DNA of 8,516 nucleotides, taken from the NCBI GenBank assembly GCA_964550855.1, contig CAZKBQ010000122.1:1-8516 (forward strand), written 5' to 3'. Shown one piece after another: positions 1-6,058 of this stretch. The stretch comes from JAGOBP01 sp964550855. Its GTDB lineage: Bacteria > Chloroflexota > Anaerolineae > Fen-1058. Made by a program: the position numbers and the translations under genes. A model generated the notes under the pieces. The model did not search any database. It worked only from the letters and a program-made list of their open reading frames with translations, and was not told the DNA's origin. Within the stretch, counting starts at the first letter, position 1. Each line of letters begins with the position of its first letter.

Positions 1-2
1 GG

Positions 3-1103
3 ACCGCCGATCGGGCCGGCGGCGCGGTGCGCGCCCTGTCGGCGCCCGGCACGTGGCAGCGCGGCACGCCCTTCGTGCGCCGTCTGCTGACGGCCGGGCT
101 ATTCATCGTCATCGTCGGGCTGAGCGCACTGTTCGCCGCCTTTGCCGATCCCGTTTTTCAACCGGGCACGCCGCGCAGCATCGCCATCTATCTGTCGTTG
201 TTCGCGGCCATTGGCCTGGTCGGGCTGATCTATGCGCGCGCGCAGGTGGCGCGGGCGCGCGCGCTGGGCCACGAAGCCGGTGCGCGAATGCGGCCATTGA
301 GCCTGCTCGTCATTTTCGTCGGCGCGGTCGTTTCGCGCTGGCTAAACTATCTGCCCGGCTTGCTTATCGCCATACCGGCCGGTTATACGCTGACGGCATT
401 GAAGCCGCCCGCCGACAACGCCGACAAGCCAATTGATGATTCGAAGGCGCGCGAGGTCGCGCACCGCCGCATCGTCAGCGCGGGCTTGCTGGCGGTGCTG
501 CTCACCGGTCTGCTGGCGTGGCTGCTGGCCATTCCGCTCGATCTGCTGATCGGCTCGGTGCTGGCGCAGCCCGAATCGAGCGTGGCCGCCATCGGCCTGA
601 ACGGCCTGGGCGTGATCGAGTCGGTGCTGCTGACGATCTACGTCATTGCACTGCTGCTGGTGGTGTTTGCGCTGACGCCGCTGCGCCCGGCGGCCGGTCA
701 CTGGCTGTTTCGCGGCAGCCGCGTGGTGTGGGGATTGGCCTTTGGCCTGACCACCTTTATCGTGCTGCAAACGATGATCAATCCGCGCCTGGCCGGATTG
801 GACGCCTTCGACAATCCGGTGGTGCTGGTGCTGGGATTGCTGCTGGCGCTGCTCAGCGGTGCAGCGCTGACGGTGTGGCTGTCGGTCAACGAGCGGCATA
901 TGGCACAAGACGTGCCGCTCAATAAAGGAATCGTGTTCAGCGTCGTGGTGCTGCTGGCGGGTTGGTTTGCGCTGGGAGCGTGCGGACTGCTGGCCGTGCT
1001 CAGCCGCCGCGTCGATCTGAGCGCGGTGCTGCTCGTGGCCGCCATCGTCGTCGTGGCGGCGTTGATCGTCGGCGCGGCGCTGCGGCTGCGAGCCAAGACG
1101 TGA
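3..1103 (+). CDS. Multi-pass integral membrane protein, 5'-truncated by window edge
   Basis: The frame is open from the left edge to a TGA at 1101-1103, so the gene probably starts outside the window. A GTG at 27 is the first possible internal start and has no good ribosome binding site. Numbered from that GTG (358 residues), the protein has about nine or ten hydrophobic segments, near residues 20-41, 52-69, 90-124 (one long or two short), 150-177, 195-216, 230-250, 264-285, 302-325 and 332-353. They are separated by short charged loops, including a hydrophilic one around 127-147 rich in D and K. The protein ends in a basic RLRAKT tail, probably cytoplasmic. I see no catalytic motif, transporter signature or soluble domain, and I do not recognise the family. 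A role in the cytoplasmic membrane is all that can be inferred. The next gene starts 111 nt downstream, so co-transcription is uncertain. Confidence 0.75.
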   Translation, partial: TADRAGGAVRALSAPGTWQRGTPFVRRLLTAGLFIVIVGLSALFAAFADPVFQPGTPRSIAIYLSLFAAIGLVGLIYARAQVARARALGHEAGARMRPLSLLVIFVGAVVSRWLNYLPGLLIAIPAGYTLTALKPPADNADKPIDDSKAREVAHRRIVSAGLLAVLLTGLLAWLLAIPLDLLIGSVLAQPESSVAAIGLNGLGVIESVLLTIYVIALLLVVFALTPLRPAAGHWLFRGSRVVWGLAFGLTTFIVLQTMINPRLAGLDAFDNPVVLVLGLLLALLSGAALTVWLSVNERHMAQDVPLNKGIVFSVVVLLAGWFALGACGLLAVLSRRVDLSAVLLVAAIVVVAALIVGAALRLRAKT

Positions 1104-1214
1104 GCGCGCCCGAATATACGCGCGGGGCCGCCGATAACCGATCGGGGTTGCAGGATTGATCGCGACCCGAACGATCACTGTGCGGCTGATTCAAGTTCGA
1201 TTTTGACGAGGTGA

Positions 1215-2090
1215 ATGATGGGCAAAGTGGCGGTGATTGGAACGGGCATCATGGGGATGGGCATCGCCCGCAATGTGTTGAAGGCCGGTCACGCGGTGAC
1301 GGTGACCACGCGCACACGCGAGAAAGCGGCGCCGCTGATTGAGGCGGGCGCGGACTGGGCGGATTCGCCGGCGGCCGCGGCCTCGCAGGCCGAGGTGGTG
1401 ATCAGCGTGATCGGCGACGACGAAGCTTCGCGCGCGGTGTGGCTGGGCGCGCACGGCGATGACGGCGCGTTGAACGCGATGCCGCCCGGCGCCATCGGCG
1501 TGGAGTGCGCCACCGTGTCGCTGCAGTGGATTCGCCAGCTGCACGCGCACGCTCGCGAGCGCGGCCTGCGGTTCATCGACGCGCCCATGGGCGGCAGCAA
1601 GCCGGCCGCCGAAAGCGCCACGCTGAACCTGTTCATTGGCGCCGACGACGACGTGCTGAATGAGGCGCGGCCGGTGTTGTCGGCGTTTGCGCAGAACCTG
1701 ATTCATTTTGGGCCGCCCACGGCCGGCGCCATCTTCAAACTGGTCAATAACCTGCAGGGCGGCATTCACGTGCTGGCGCTGGGTGAAGGCGTGGCGCTGG
1801 CGCAGCGCGGCGGACTGAACATGGAGACGGTGGCGCAGGCGCTAAGCGTGGGGGCGGTGAGCAGTCCCATCGTCAAGGGCAAGATCGCCAGTGTGATCAA
1901 TCGGGATTATGGTGATACGCACTTTGCGTTGAAGTGGATGCACAAGGACCTGACTTACGCGCTGCGCGCCGCCGAAGAATTGGGCGTGCCCTCGCCGGTC
2001 GTCGCGCTGGCGCGCGAACTGTATCGCGTCGCCATGCGGGAGGGACTGGGCGAGCTGGACTTTGGCGCGGTGACGGAGTTGGTGCGCTAG
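1215..2090 (+). CDS. NAD(P)-dependent oxidoreductase, 3-hydroxyisobutyrate dehydrogenase / 6-phosphogluconate-dehydrogenase-like family
   Basis: A 291-residue protein, the usual length for beta-hydroxyacid dehydrogenases. The N-terminus has the Rossmann dinucleotide-binding motif GTGIMG (residues 9-14) after a beta strand. The substrate-binding signature of the family appears as DAPMGGSKPAAESATL (122-137), a variant of the usual DAPVSGG...GTL. The catalytic lysine motif KLVNN follows at 175-179. The C-terminal all-helical domain is present, with the region around HFALKWMHKDLTYAL typical of the family. Such enzymes oxidise small beta-hydroxyacids, or reduce the semialdehydes, in the cytoplasm using NAD(P). 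The exact substrate cannot be read from sequence. The start has two adjacent ATGs (1215, 1218) after a GAGG-containing ribosome binding site at 1208-1211; either is possible. The DinB-like gene begins 29 nt after the TAG stop, suggesting one transcript. Confidence 0.93.
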   Translation: MMGKVAVIGTGIMGMGIARNVLKAGHAVTVTTRTREKAAPLIEAGADWADSPAAAASQAEVVISVIGDDEASRAVWLGAHGDDGALNAMPPGAIGVECATVSLQWIRQLHAHARERGLRFIDAPMGGSKPAAESATLNLFIGADDDVLNEARPVLSAFAQNLIHFGPPTAGAIFKLVNNLQGGIHVLALGEGVALAQRGGLNMETVAQALSVGAVSSPIVKGKIASVINRDYGDTHFALKWMHKDLTYALRAAEELGVPSPVVALARELYRVAMREGLGELDFGAVTELVR

Positions 2091-2119
2091 GCGGCCTGAC
2101 ATCAATCGCGGGAGGCGAT

Positions 2120-2629
2120 GTGAATCATCCATTGATCGATCAATTCCGGTTTACGCGGCGTGAATGGCAGCGCGGGCTGGACGGCGTGCCAGAGGACGAC
2201 GGGGCGCGCCACTTTGGGCCGATGAATTGCATCAGCTGGACGGTGGGTCATCTGGCCTGGCACGAGCAGCGCTACTGGCTGATCCGCGCCCAGGGCAAGG
2301 TGCTGTTTCCCAGGTTGAACGAGTTATTTGCCTATGGCGCGCCCATGAATACGCCGTCACTGAAGGAAATGTTGGATATCTGGCGCACGGTGACTCAGGC
2401 GGCCGATCCGTATCTTGATACGCTGACGACCGAGTTGCTGCAAGCGCCGCTCTTGTTGGAAGGCCGGGACGTCGGGCAAAGCGTTGGCTCGGGGCTGCGG
2501 CGTATCACCTACCACTACTGGTATCACATCGGCGAAATTCAGGCGATCCGGCAGCTGCTGGGCCACGCCAACCTGCCGGAATACGTGGGCGACATCGAAG
2601 GTGAAGCGCCATACCGGCCGGAATCATAG
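2120..2629 (+). CDS. DinB-like (DinB/YfiT superfamily) putative metal-dependent protein
   Basis: The protein has 169 residues from a GTG start at 2120. That start is chosen because GGGAGG lies just upstream at 2110-2115 and the overlapping ATG at 2118 runs straight into TGA. The pattern fits the four-helix-bundle DinB fold. The first-helix region (about 3-20) is followed by GHLAWHEQRYW at 43-53 in helix 2 and YHYWYHIGEIQAIRQLLG at 131-148 in the last long helix. His44, His132 and His136 are the expected metal-binding triad. Known superfamily members are thiol S-transferases using bacillithiol, mycothiol or glutathione, or stress proteins of unknown activity. The substrate here is unknown. It sits between an oxidoreductase and a Nudix hydrolase with gaps of 29 and 18 nt, so the three are probably co-transcribed. 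Confidence 0.85.
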   Translation: MNHPLIDQFRFTRREWQRGLDGVPEDDGARHFGPMNCISWTVGHLAWHEQRYWLIRAQGKVLFPRLNELFAYGAPMNTPSLKEMLDIWRTVTQAADPYLDTLTTELLQAPLLLEGRDVGQSVGSGLRRITYHYWYHIGEIQAIRQLLGHANLPEYVGDIEGEAPYRPES

Positions 2630-2647
2630 ACTTTGAGGACAATCATC

Positions 2648-3193
2648 GTGTCTGATCATGAGATCGAAACCATCGACAGTCGAGTGGTGTACCAGAACCG
2701 CTGGTTGAAAGTGCGCGAGGACAAAATTCGGCGCGCCGACGGGTATGAAGGCGTGTACGGCGTGGTGGAAAAGGCCGACTTCGTGGTGATTGCGCCGATC
2801 GAGGACGGCATCATCCATCTGGTGGAGCAGTATCGTTATCCGGTGAAGCAACGTCACTGGGAACTGCCGCAGGGTTCCTGGGAAGATCAGCCGGGCATTG
2901 AGCCGGCGGTGCTGGCGCGGGCCGAACTGCGCGAAGAGACGGGCCTGTCGGCGGGAACAATGCTCCACGCCGGCTATTTATATCTGGCTTACGGCTTCTC
3001 ATCGCAGGGCTATCACATTTATCTGGCGCGCGATCTGACGCATGGCGAGCGCGAGCTGGATGCCGAAGAAGCCGGGTTGATCACGCGGACGTTCCCGCTG
3101 GCCGAGGTGGAGCGCATGATCATCGACGGGACGATCCGGGACGCCACCACCATCGCGACGCTGGGCCTGCTGAAGATGAAGGGGCTGATTTAG
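2648..3193 (+). CDS. Nudix hydrolase (ADP-ribose pyrophosphatase-like)
   Basis: A 181-residue cytoplasmic protein. GTG 2648 is preferred over an in-frame TTG at 2633 because TGAGGA (2634-2639) is then a well-spaced ribosome binding site, 8 nt from the start. The Nudix signature begins with ELPQGSWE (about residues 72-79) and ends with ELREETGL (93-100). Glu96 and Glu97 are the probable metal ligands. Compared with the canonical box, the stretch between the glycine and the first glutamate is longer and Ala replaces the usual Arg before EL, a variant I recall from a QGSWE subgroup. VEQYRYP (about 59-65) before the box is typical of ADP-ribose or sugar-nucleotide pyrophosphatases. Such enzymes cleave nucleoside diphosphates linked to another moiety. 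The substrate is inferred, not shown. It is the last gene of the apparent three-gene run. Confidence 0.9.
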   Translation: MSDHEIETIDSRVVYQNRWLKVREDKIRRADGYEGVYGVVEKADFVVIAPIEDGIIHLVEQYRYPVKQRHWELPQGSWEDQPGIEPAVLARAELREETGLSAGTMLHAGYLYLAYGFSSQGYHIYLARDLTHGERELDAEEAGLITRTFPLAEVERMIIDGTIRDATTIATLGLLKMKGLI

Positions 3194-3221
3194 CAGGCGC
3201 CGGCGGCGTCATAATCCCCGC

Positions 3222-3249
3222 TTGCATCCGGCCTGATTCAGACTACAAT
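3222..3249 (+). promoter_or_regulatory. Candidate sigma70-type promoter for the acyl-CoA ligase gene
   Basis: TTGCAT (3222-3227) and TACAAT (3244-3249) are separated by 16 nt. The -10 box matches 5 of 6 consensus bases and the -35 box only 3 of 6. It lies 35 nt before the ATG, leaving room for a short leader containing GGAGGAGG at 3270-3277. It indicates that the ligase can be transcribed apart from the three genes upstream. Confidence 0.5.
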
Positions 3250-3283
3250 CAAATCATCCCACACCCTCTGGAGGAGGCTTGCC

Positions 3284-4912
3284 ATGCGCGGACAGATGAT
3301 GGACTATCCGTTGACGCTGACGCCCATTCTCGATCGAGCGCGGCGACTGTACGGCAAAAAAGAGATCGTGACCAAAGCCGGCCCCACGCTGGAACGATAC
3401 ACTTACGCCGAGTTTGCCGATCGCGTGGGGCGGCTGGCCAATGCGCTGGAGAAACTGGGCGTCCGGCGCGGCGATCGGGTGGCGACCTTTGCATGGAACA
3501 ACGCCCGCCACTTTGAATTGTATCTGGCGGTGCCGTGCATGGGGGCGGTGCTGCACCCGATTAATTTGCGCCTGCCCGGCGATCAAATCGCCTATATCGT
3601 CAATCATGCCGAAGACCAGGTGTTGTTTGTCGACGCCACCCTGCTGCCTGCCGTGGAGAAGCTGGCCCCGCACCTCAAGAGCGTCAAACACTTTGTCGTG
3701 ATGGGCGATCAAGTTCCGCCCGATTGCAAATTGCCGTCCGTGCATGCCTACGAGGAACTACTGAGCGCCGGCGGCCCCGATTATCCGTGGCCGAATCTGG
3801 ACGAGAATGACGCGGCGGGGATGTGTTACACATCGGGCACCACCGGCCATCCCAAAGGCGTGGTTTACTCGCACCGATCGATCTTTCTGCACTGCATGGG
3901 CCTGACCATGGCCGATTCGCTGGGGTTGATGGAGCGCGACACCTTTTTGCCCGTCGTGCCGATGTTTCACGTCATGGCGTGGGGCACGCCCTTCGCCTGC
4001 GCGATGATCGGCGCGAAGATGGTCTTTCCCGGCCCGCATCTGCAGCCGCGCGACCTGGCCGAATTGATTCAGGCGGAGCGGGTGACGTTTACGGCGGGCG
4101 TGCCCACGATCTGGTTTGGCCTGCTGAATCTGCTGGAGAAGGAACGATACGATCTATCTTCGCTGCGGGCGATGGTGGTGGGCGGCGCGGCCGCCCCGCA
4201 GTCGATGATCGAAGGCTTCGACAAGAAGCACGGCCTCAAGGTCATCCATGCGTGGGGCATGACCGAGACTTCGCCGCTGGGCACGGTGGCGAACTTGAAG
4301 AGTTATCAACTGGATTTGCCCGAAGCCGATCAATTTTCAATCCGCGCCAAGCAGGGCACACCCGTGCCGCTGGTGGAAATTCGCGGCATCGACGAACAGG
4401 GCCAGGAGATCCCGTGGGACGGCAAGACTTTCGGGGAACTGGAAGTGCGCGGGCCGTGGATCGTGAGCAGTTACTATCAAGATGAACGATCCAAAGACTC
4501 GTTTCACGACGGCTGGTTCAAGACCGGCGACGTGGTCACGATCGATCCCGACGGCTTCATGCTCATCGTCGATCGCGCCAAGGATCTGGTGAAGAGCGGC
4601 GGCGAATGGATCAGCAGTCAGGACCTTGAGAATGCCATCATGTCGCATCCCAAAGTGCAGGAGGCGGCCGTCATCGCCGTGCCGCACCCCAAATGGCAGG
4701 AACGCCCGCTGGCCTGCGTGGTGCCCCGCCCCGATTTCAAGGACACGCTGACCAAAGACGAGATCTATGAGCACCTGCGGCCGCGTTACGCCGGCATGTA
4801 CCTGCCCGACGACATCGTCTTCATCGACGCGGTGCCCAAGACCAGCGTGGGCAAGTTTGACAAGAAGGTGCTGCGGGCGCAGTTTGCCGATTACGTGCTG
4901 CCGGACAGGTAG
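3284..4912 (+). CDS. Acyl-CoA synthetase (medium/long-chain fatty-acid--CoA ligase, AMP-binding family)
   Basis: The protein has 542 residues, full length for the ANL adenylate-forming superfamily. It activates a carboxylic acid with ATP to an acyl-adenylate, then transfers the acyl group to CoA, normally feeding beta-oxidation or lipid synthesis. Visible motifs in order are the phosphate loop YTSGTTGHPKG (182-192), PMFHV (226-230), the adenine/AMP motif AWGMTETSP (323-331), TGD (414-416), the hinge region DRAKDLVKSGGEWIS (430-444) and the C-terminal SVGK with catalytic Lys524. The N-terminus, with MRGQMMDYPLTL, resembles AlkK-type medium-chain ligases; chain-length preference is inferred only. 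The ATG is preceded by a very strong site, GGAGGAGG at 3270-3277, 6 nt away. A candidate promoter lies upstream and a strong terminator follows 41 nt after the stop, so it appears monocistronic. Confidence 0.95.
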   Translation: MRGQMMDYPLTLTPILDRARRLYGKKEIVTKAGPTLERYTYAEFADRVGRLANALEKLGVRRGDRVATFAWNNARHFELYLAVPCMGAVLHPINLRLPGDQIAYIVNHAEDQVLFVDATLLPAVEKLAPHLKSVKHFVVMGDQVPPDCKLPSVHAYEELLSAGGPDYPWPNLDENDAAGMCYTSGTTGHPKGVVYSHRSIFLHCMGLTMADSLGLMERDTFLPVVPMFHVMAWGTPFACAMIGAKMVFPGPHLQPRDLAELIQAERVTFTAGVPTIWFGLLNLLEKERYDLSSLRAMVVGGAAAPQSMIEGFDKKHGLKVIHAWGMTETSPLGTVANLKSYQLDLPEADQFSIRAKQGTPVPLVEIRGIDEQGQEIPWDGKTFGELEVRGPWIVSSYYQDERSKDSFHDGWFKTGDVVTIDPDGFMLIVDRAKDLVKSGGEWISSQDLENAIMSHPKVQEAAVIAVPHPKWQERPLACVVPRPDFKDTLTKDEIYEHLRPRYAGMYLPDDIVFIDAVPKTSVGKFDKKVLRAQFADYVLPDR

Positions 4913-4953
4913 CGCGTGTCTGATTGAAGGCCGATATTCACGGTTGGTTTCAA

Positions 4954-4988
4954 GGAGCGTGACGGGGTTCTGTCACGCTCCAATTTTT
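4954..4988 (+). terminator. Rho-independent terminator after the acyl-CoA ligase gene
   Basis: A perfect 10-bp stem is formed by GGAGCGTGAC (4954-4963) and GTCACGCTCC (4972-4981) around an 8-nt loop, followed by AATTTTT (4982-4988). It is on the ligase strand, 41 nt after the TAG, and marks the end of the GC-rich coding block. Confidence 0.93.
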
Positions 4989-5117
4989 GCAGCACGTCGG
5001 GTAGTCGGGGCCGGTGACGGGACGTACTGCCGATCGATGGTCTCAGCCGATCGAGGTTGGCTGCCGCCGGCTGACGATCCGGCCGCGGATTTGAGCCTGA
5101 AATTGGTTTTGCCGAGG

Positions 5118-5145
5118 CTGGATTCCCGCGTGGGCAGGAACGACG
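5118..5145. repeat. Dispersed palindromic repeat, solitary copy
   Basis: The 28-nt unit starts CTGGATTCCCGC and ends GGAACGACG, with CCCGC able to pair imperfectly with the GGGCAGG side. Its first twelve bases are identical to those of the unit at 7276-7307. From memory, the same general pattern (CTGGATTCCCGC ... GCGGGAATGACG) is a widespread REP-like intergenic palindrome in many bacteria. It lies downstream of the ligase terminator. Confidence 0.6.
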
Positions 5146-5148
5146 CAA

Positions 5149-5182
5149 GGTGGTGGTCCTCCGTGGTCCCCGTGGTAAATCC
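5149..5182. repeat. GTGGT-rich stretch, possible dispersed intergenic motif
   Basis: GTGGT recurs four times in this interval, with a CCTCCGTGGT-CCCCGTGGTAAAT core. It resembles a CTCCGTG...GTGGTAAAT intergenic motif I remember from assorted bacterial genomes, but only one copy is in the window, so dispersal cannot be shown here. Confidence 0.25.
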
Positions 5183-5361
5183 ACAGCAGTGGTTATGGAA
5201 AGTCATCCCTCCCCGGAAGTTTAATCACAGGGCCAAAAAAACCAATCGGCATATACAAAAATCAGTTTTCGGGCAAGACTCCCCTGAAATTCCTTAAAAT
5301 TCTGTCTCTGGCGCAGTTTTTAAGGCAAAATGCGCCCTTTTTTGCAAAGTCAGGGCACAAA

Positions 5362-5613
5362 ACATTGATTGGAAGGCACGAAAGATTGATTGAATCGCGT
5401 GTAAGGTTAATCGAATCGCATGTTAGGTTAATCGAATCGCGTGTCAGGTTAATCGAATCGCATGTTAGGTTAATCGAATCGCGTGTCAGGTTAATCGAAT
5501 CGCGTGTCAGGTTAATTGAATCGCGTGTCAGGTTAATCGAATCGCGTGGGAGATTAATTGAATCGCATGGAAGATTGATTGGAAGACACGGAAGATTGAT
5601 TGGCGAGGTCAGA
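5362..5613. repeat. Tandem array of about twelve 21-bp units
   Basis: Units of exactly 21 bp run from 5362 to 5613 without indels. The nine central units (5383-5571) are nearly identical, with the core TTAATCGAATCGCGTG. The two flanking types (5362-5382 and 5572-5592) share a different inner sequence, ATTGGAAG-CACG, and the last unit is degenerate. Central units differ mainly at AGA/AGG, TTG/TTA, ATT/ATC, GTA/GTT/GTC and CGT/CAT. Because 21 is a multiple of three, the array stays in frame on both strands. The pattern suggests expansion of a central variant inside an older GRH-type repeat. There are no spacers, so it is not a CRISPR array. Confidence 0.95.
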
Positions 5614-5712
5614 TATTCAGTTGATATGGGTGCAGGCAGGCCCGCTATCGATAGTTTTGGCCCTTCCAATACATTTATTATGCCAAGAACGAGGGATGAA
5701 TTATCAGACTAG
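5365..5712 (+). CDS. Possible heptad-repeat (coiled-coil-like) small protein
   Basis: The 115-residue open frame begins at TTG 5365 with only a weak AGGG (5352-5355) upstream; the frame is open further left but has no ATG. Residues about 7-76 are ten repeats of the seven-residue unit RLIESRV, with variants RLIESHV, RLIESRG, RLIESHG and RLIGRHG. If Val is placed at position a, Ile falls at d, so the repeat has coiled-coil spacing with charged outer positions. A non-repeated tail of about 35 residues follows. The antisense frame (5669 to 5262) is also open, repeats SINLTRD, and likewise starts with TTG. Wobble positions of the two frames coincide, so the mostly synonymous unit differences do not reveal the coding strand. 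It may equally be a non-coding minisatellite. No function is assigned. Confidence 0.3.
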   Translation: MIGRHERLIESRVRLIESHVRLIESRVRLIESHVRLIESRVRLIESRVRLIESRVRLIESRGRLIESHGRLIGRHGRLIGEVRYSVDMGAGRPAIDSFGPSNTFIMPRTRDELSD

Positions 5713-5780
5713 GGGCTTGAAAGATTAGTTCCCGGGCGATTTTATGTCCACAAGGGCAAAAAAGTAAGTAGTATCCCGTA

Positions 5781-5810
5781 TTGACAGAAGGACGAGGCCG
5801 GGGATAAACT
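5781..5810 (+). promoter_or_regulatory. Candidate promoter reading into the cassette-like series
   Basis: A perfect -35 box TTGACA (5781-5786) is followed 18 nt later by TAAACT (5805-5810), or 16 nt later by GATAAA. It lies 8 nt before the first GTTGGGC core at 5818 and reads rightward. The TTGACA/TAAACT pair is the same as in strong class 1 integron cassette promoters, which have a 17-nt spacer. The similarity may be coincidental. Confidence 0.5.
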
Positions 5811-5817
5811 GAAGGGA

Positions 5818-5824
5818 GTTGGGC
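5818..5824 (+). other. Integron-type core site (GTTRRRY), first in the series
   Basis: GTTGGGC followed by GGCG, in the same orientation as the three later copies at 6039, 6804 and 7707. A near copy, ATTGGGCCGGC at 5831-5841, lies 13 nt further on and matches 10 of 11 bases of the 7707 core and its flank. Position just after a promoter suggests the left junction of the series. No matching RYYYAAC box was found to its left. Confidence 0.4.
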
Positions 5825-6038
5825 GGCGAAATTGGGCCGGCGGCGCAACGCAGATATTGGCAAAGTGTGGCCCCGCCTTGAGAGGCGGCGTATCTGCTGC
5901 ATAAATGGAGGGCTGACTGATGTCAATAATTGTCGATCGCGTCTTTGCCATCTAGGTGGTCGCTGGCTCGAGTTTTGCATTATTCTGGATGATGTCCGTC
6001 CACAGGCTGTTACACTGAAGTTGGCGATCAAGTGTTTA
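5825..6038. other. Gene-free segment between the first two core sites
   Basis: No credible protein gene is seen: short frames exist on both strands but lack ribosome binding sites and family-like sequence. It contains GCGCAAC at 5843-5849, which pairs at 6 of 7 positions with the GTTGGGC at 6039, and a strong hairpin at 5850-5897. If the core sites are real, this could be a cassette without a protein gene or the remains of a deleted one. Confidence 0.4.
5850..5897. repeat. Two-tier hairpin in the gene-free segment
   Basis: GCAGATA (5850-5856) is complementary to TATCTGC (5891-5897). Inside them CCGCCT (5873-5878) pairs with AGGCGG (5883-5888) around a TGAG loop. The internal loop is very uneven: 16 nt on one side and 2 on the other. 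It has no U-tract after it, so it is not a standard terminator. It could be a structured RNA, or a folded single-strand DNA site. Confidence 0.6.
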
Positions 6039-6045
6039 GTTGGGC
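6039..6045 (+). other. Integron-type core site before the broken gene
   Basis: GTTGGGC lies 13 nt upstream of the ATG at 6059, the short distance typical between a cassette junction and its gene start. The ribosome binding site AAGGTG (6048-6053) is squeezed between them. The G/T step at 6039/6040 would be the left end of this cassette. Confidence 0.55.
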
Positions 6046-6058
6046 GCAAGGTGAAAGC

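Larger units (their letters stand above)
4989..5361. other. Gene-free spacer between the housekeeping block and the repeat array
   Basis: No convincing gene is seen. The open frame crossing it on the + strand begins inside the ligase gene out of frame and has no family-like sequence. It holds a palindromic repeat copy (5118-5145), a GTGGT-rich stretch (about 5149-5182) and, from about 5210, a shift to A/T-richer sequence with runs of A and T. The compositional change suggests the boundary of an accessory region. Confidence 0.6.

Noticed and set aside
342..1178. Long open frame on the - strand opposite the membrane protein
   Set aside because: Its Q/H/R-rich composition is typical of an antisense shadow of a GC-rich gene; the + frame encodes clear membrane segments.
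4767..5297. Open frame running from inside the ligase gene into the spacer on the + strand
   Set aside because: It is out of frame with the ligase, crosses its terminator, has no ribosome binding site and no recognisable sequence.
5422..5470. GTTAGGT (fits GTTRRRY) at 5422 and 5464
   Set aside because: These are variants of the 21-bp tandem unit and no partner box or gene start accompanies them.
5362..5613. CRISPR array
   Set aside because: Units are directly abutting 21-bp repeats without unique spacers, and no cas gene is present.
5678..6049. Open frame on the - strand across the promoter and hairpin
   Set aside because: It is low-complexity basic and proline-rich, has no clear binding site and overlaps a symmetric hairpin; considered spurious.
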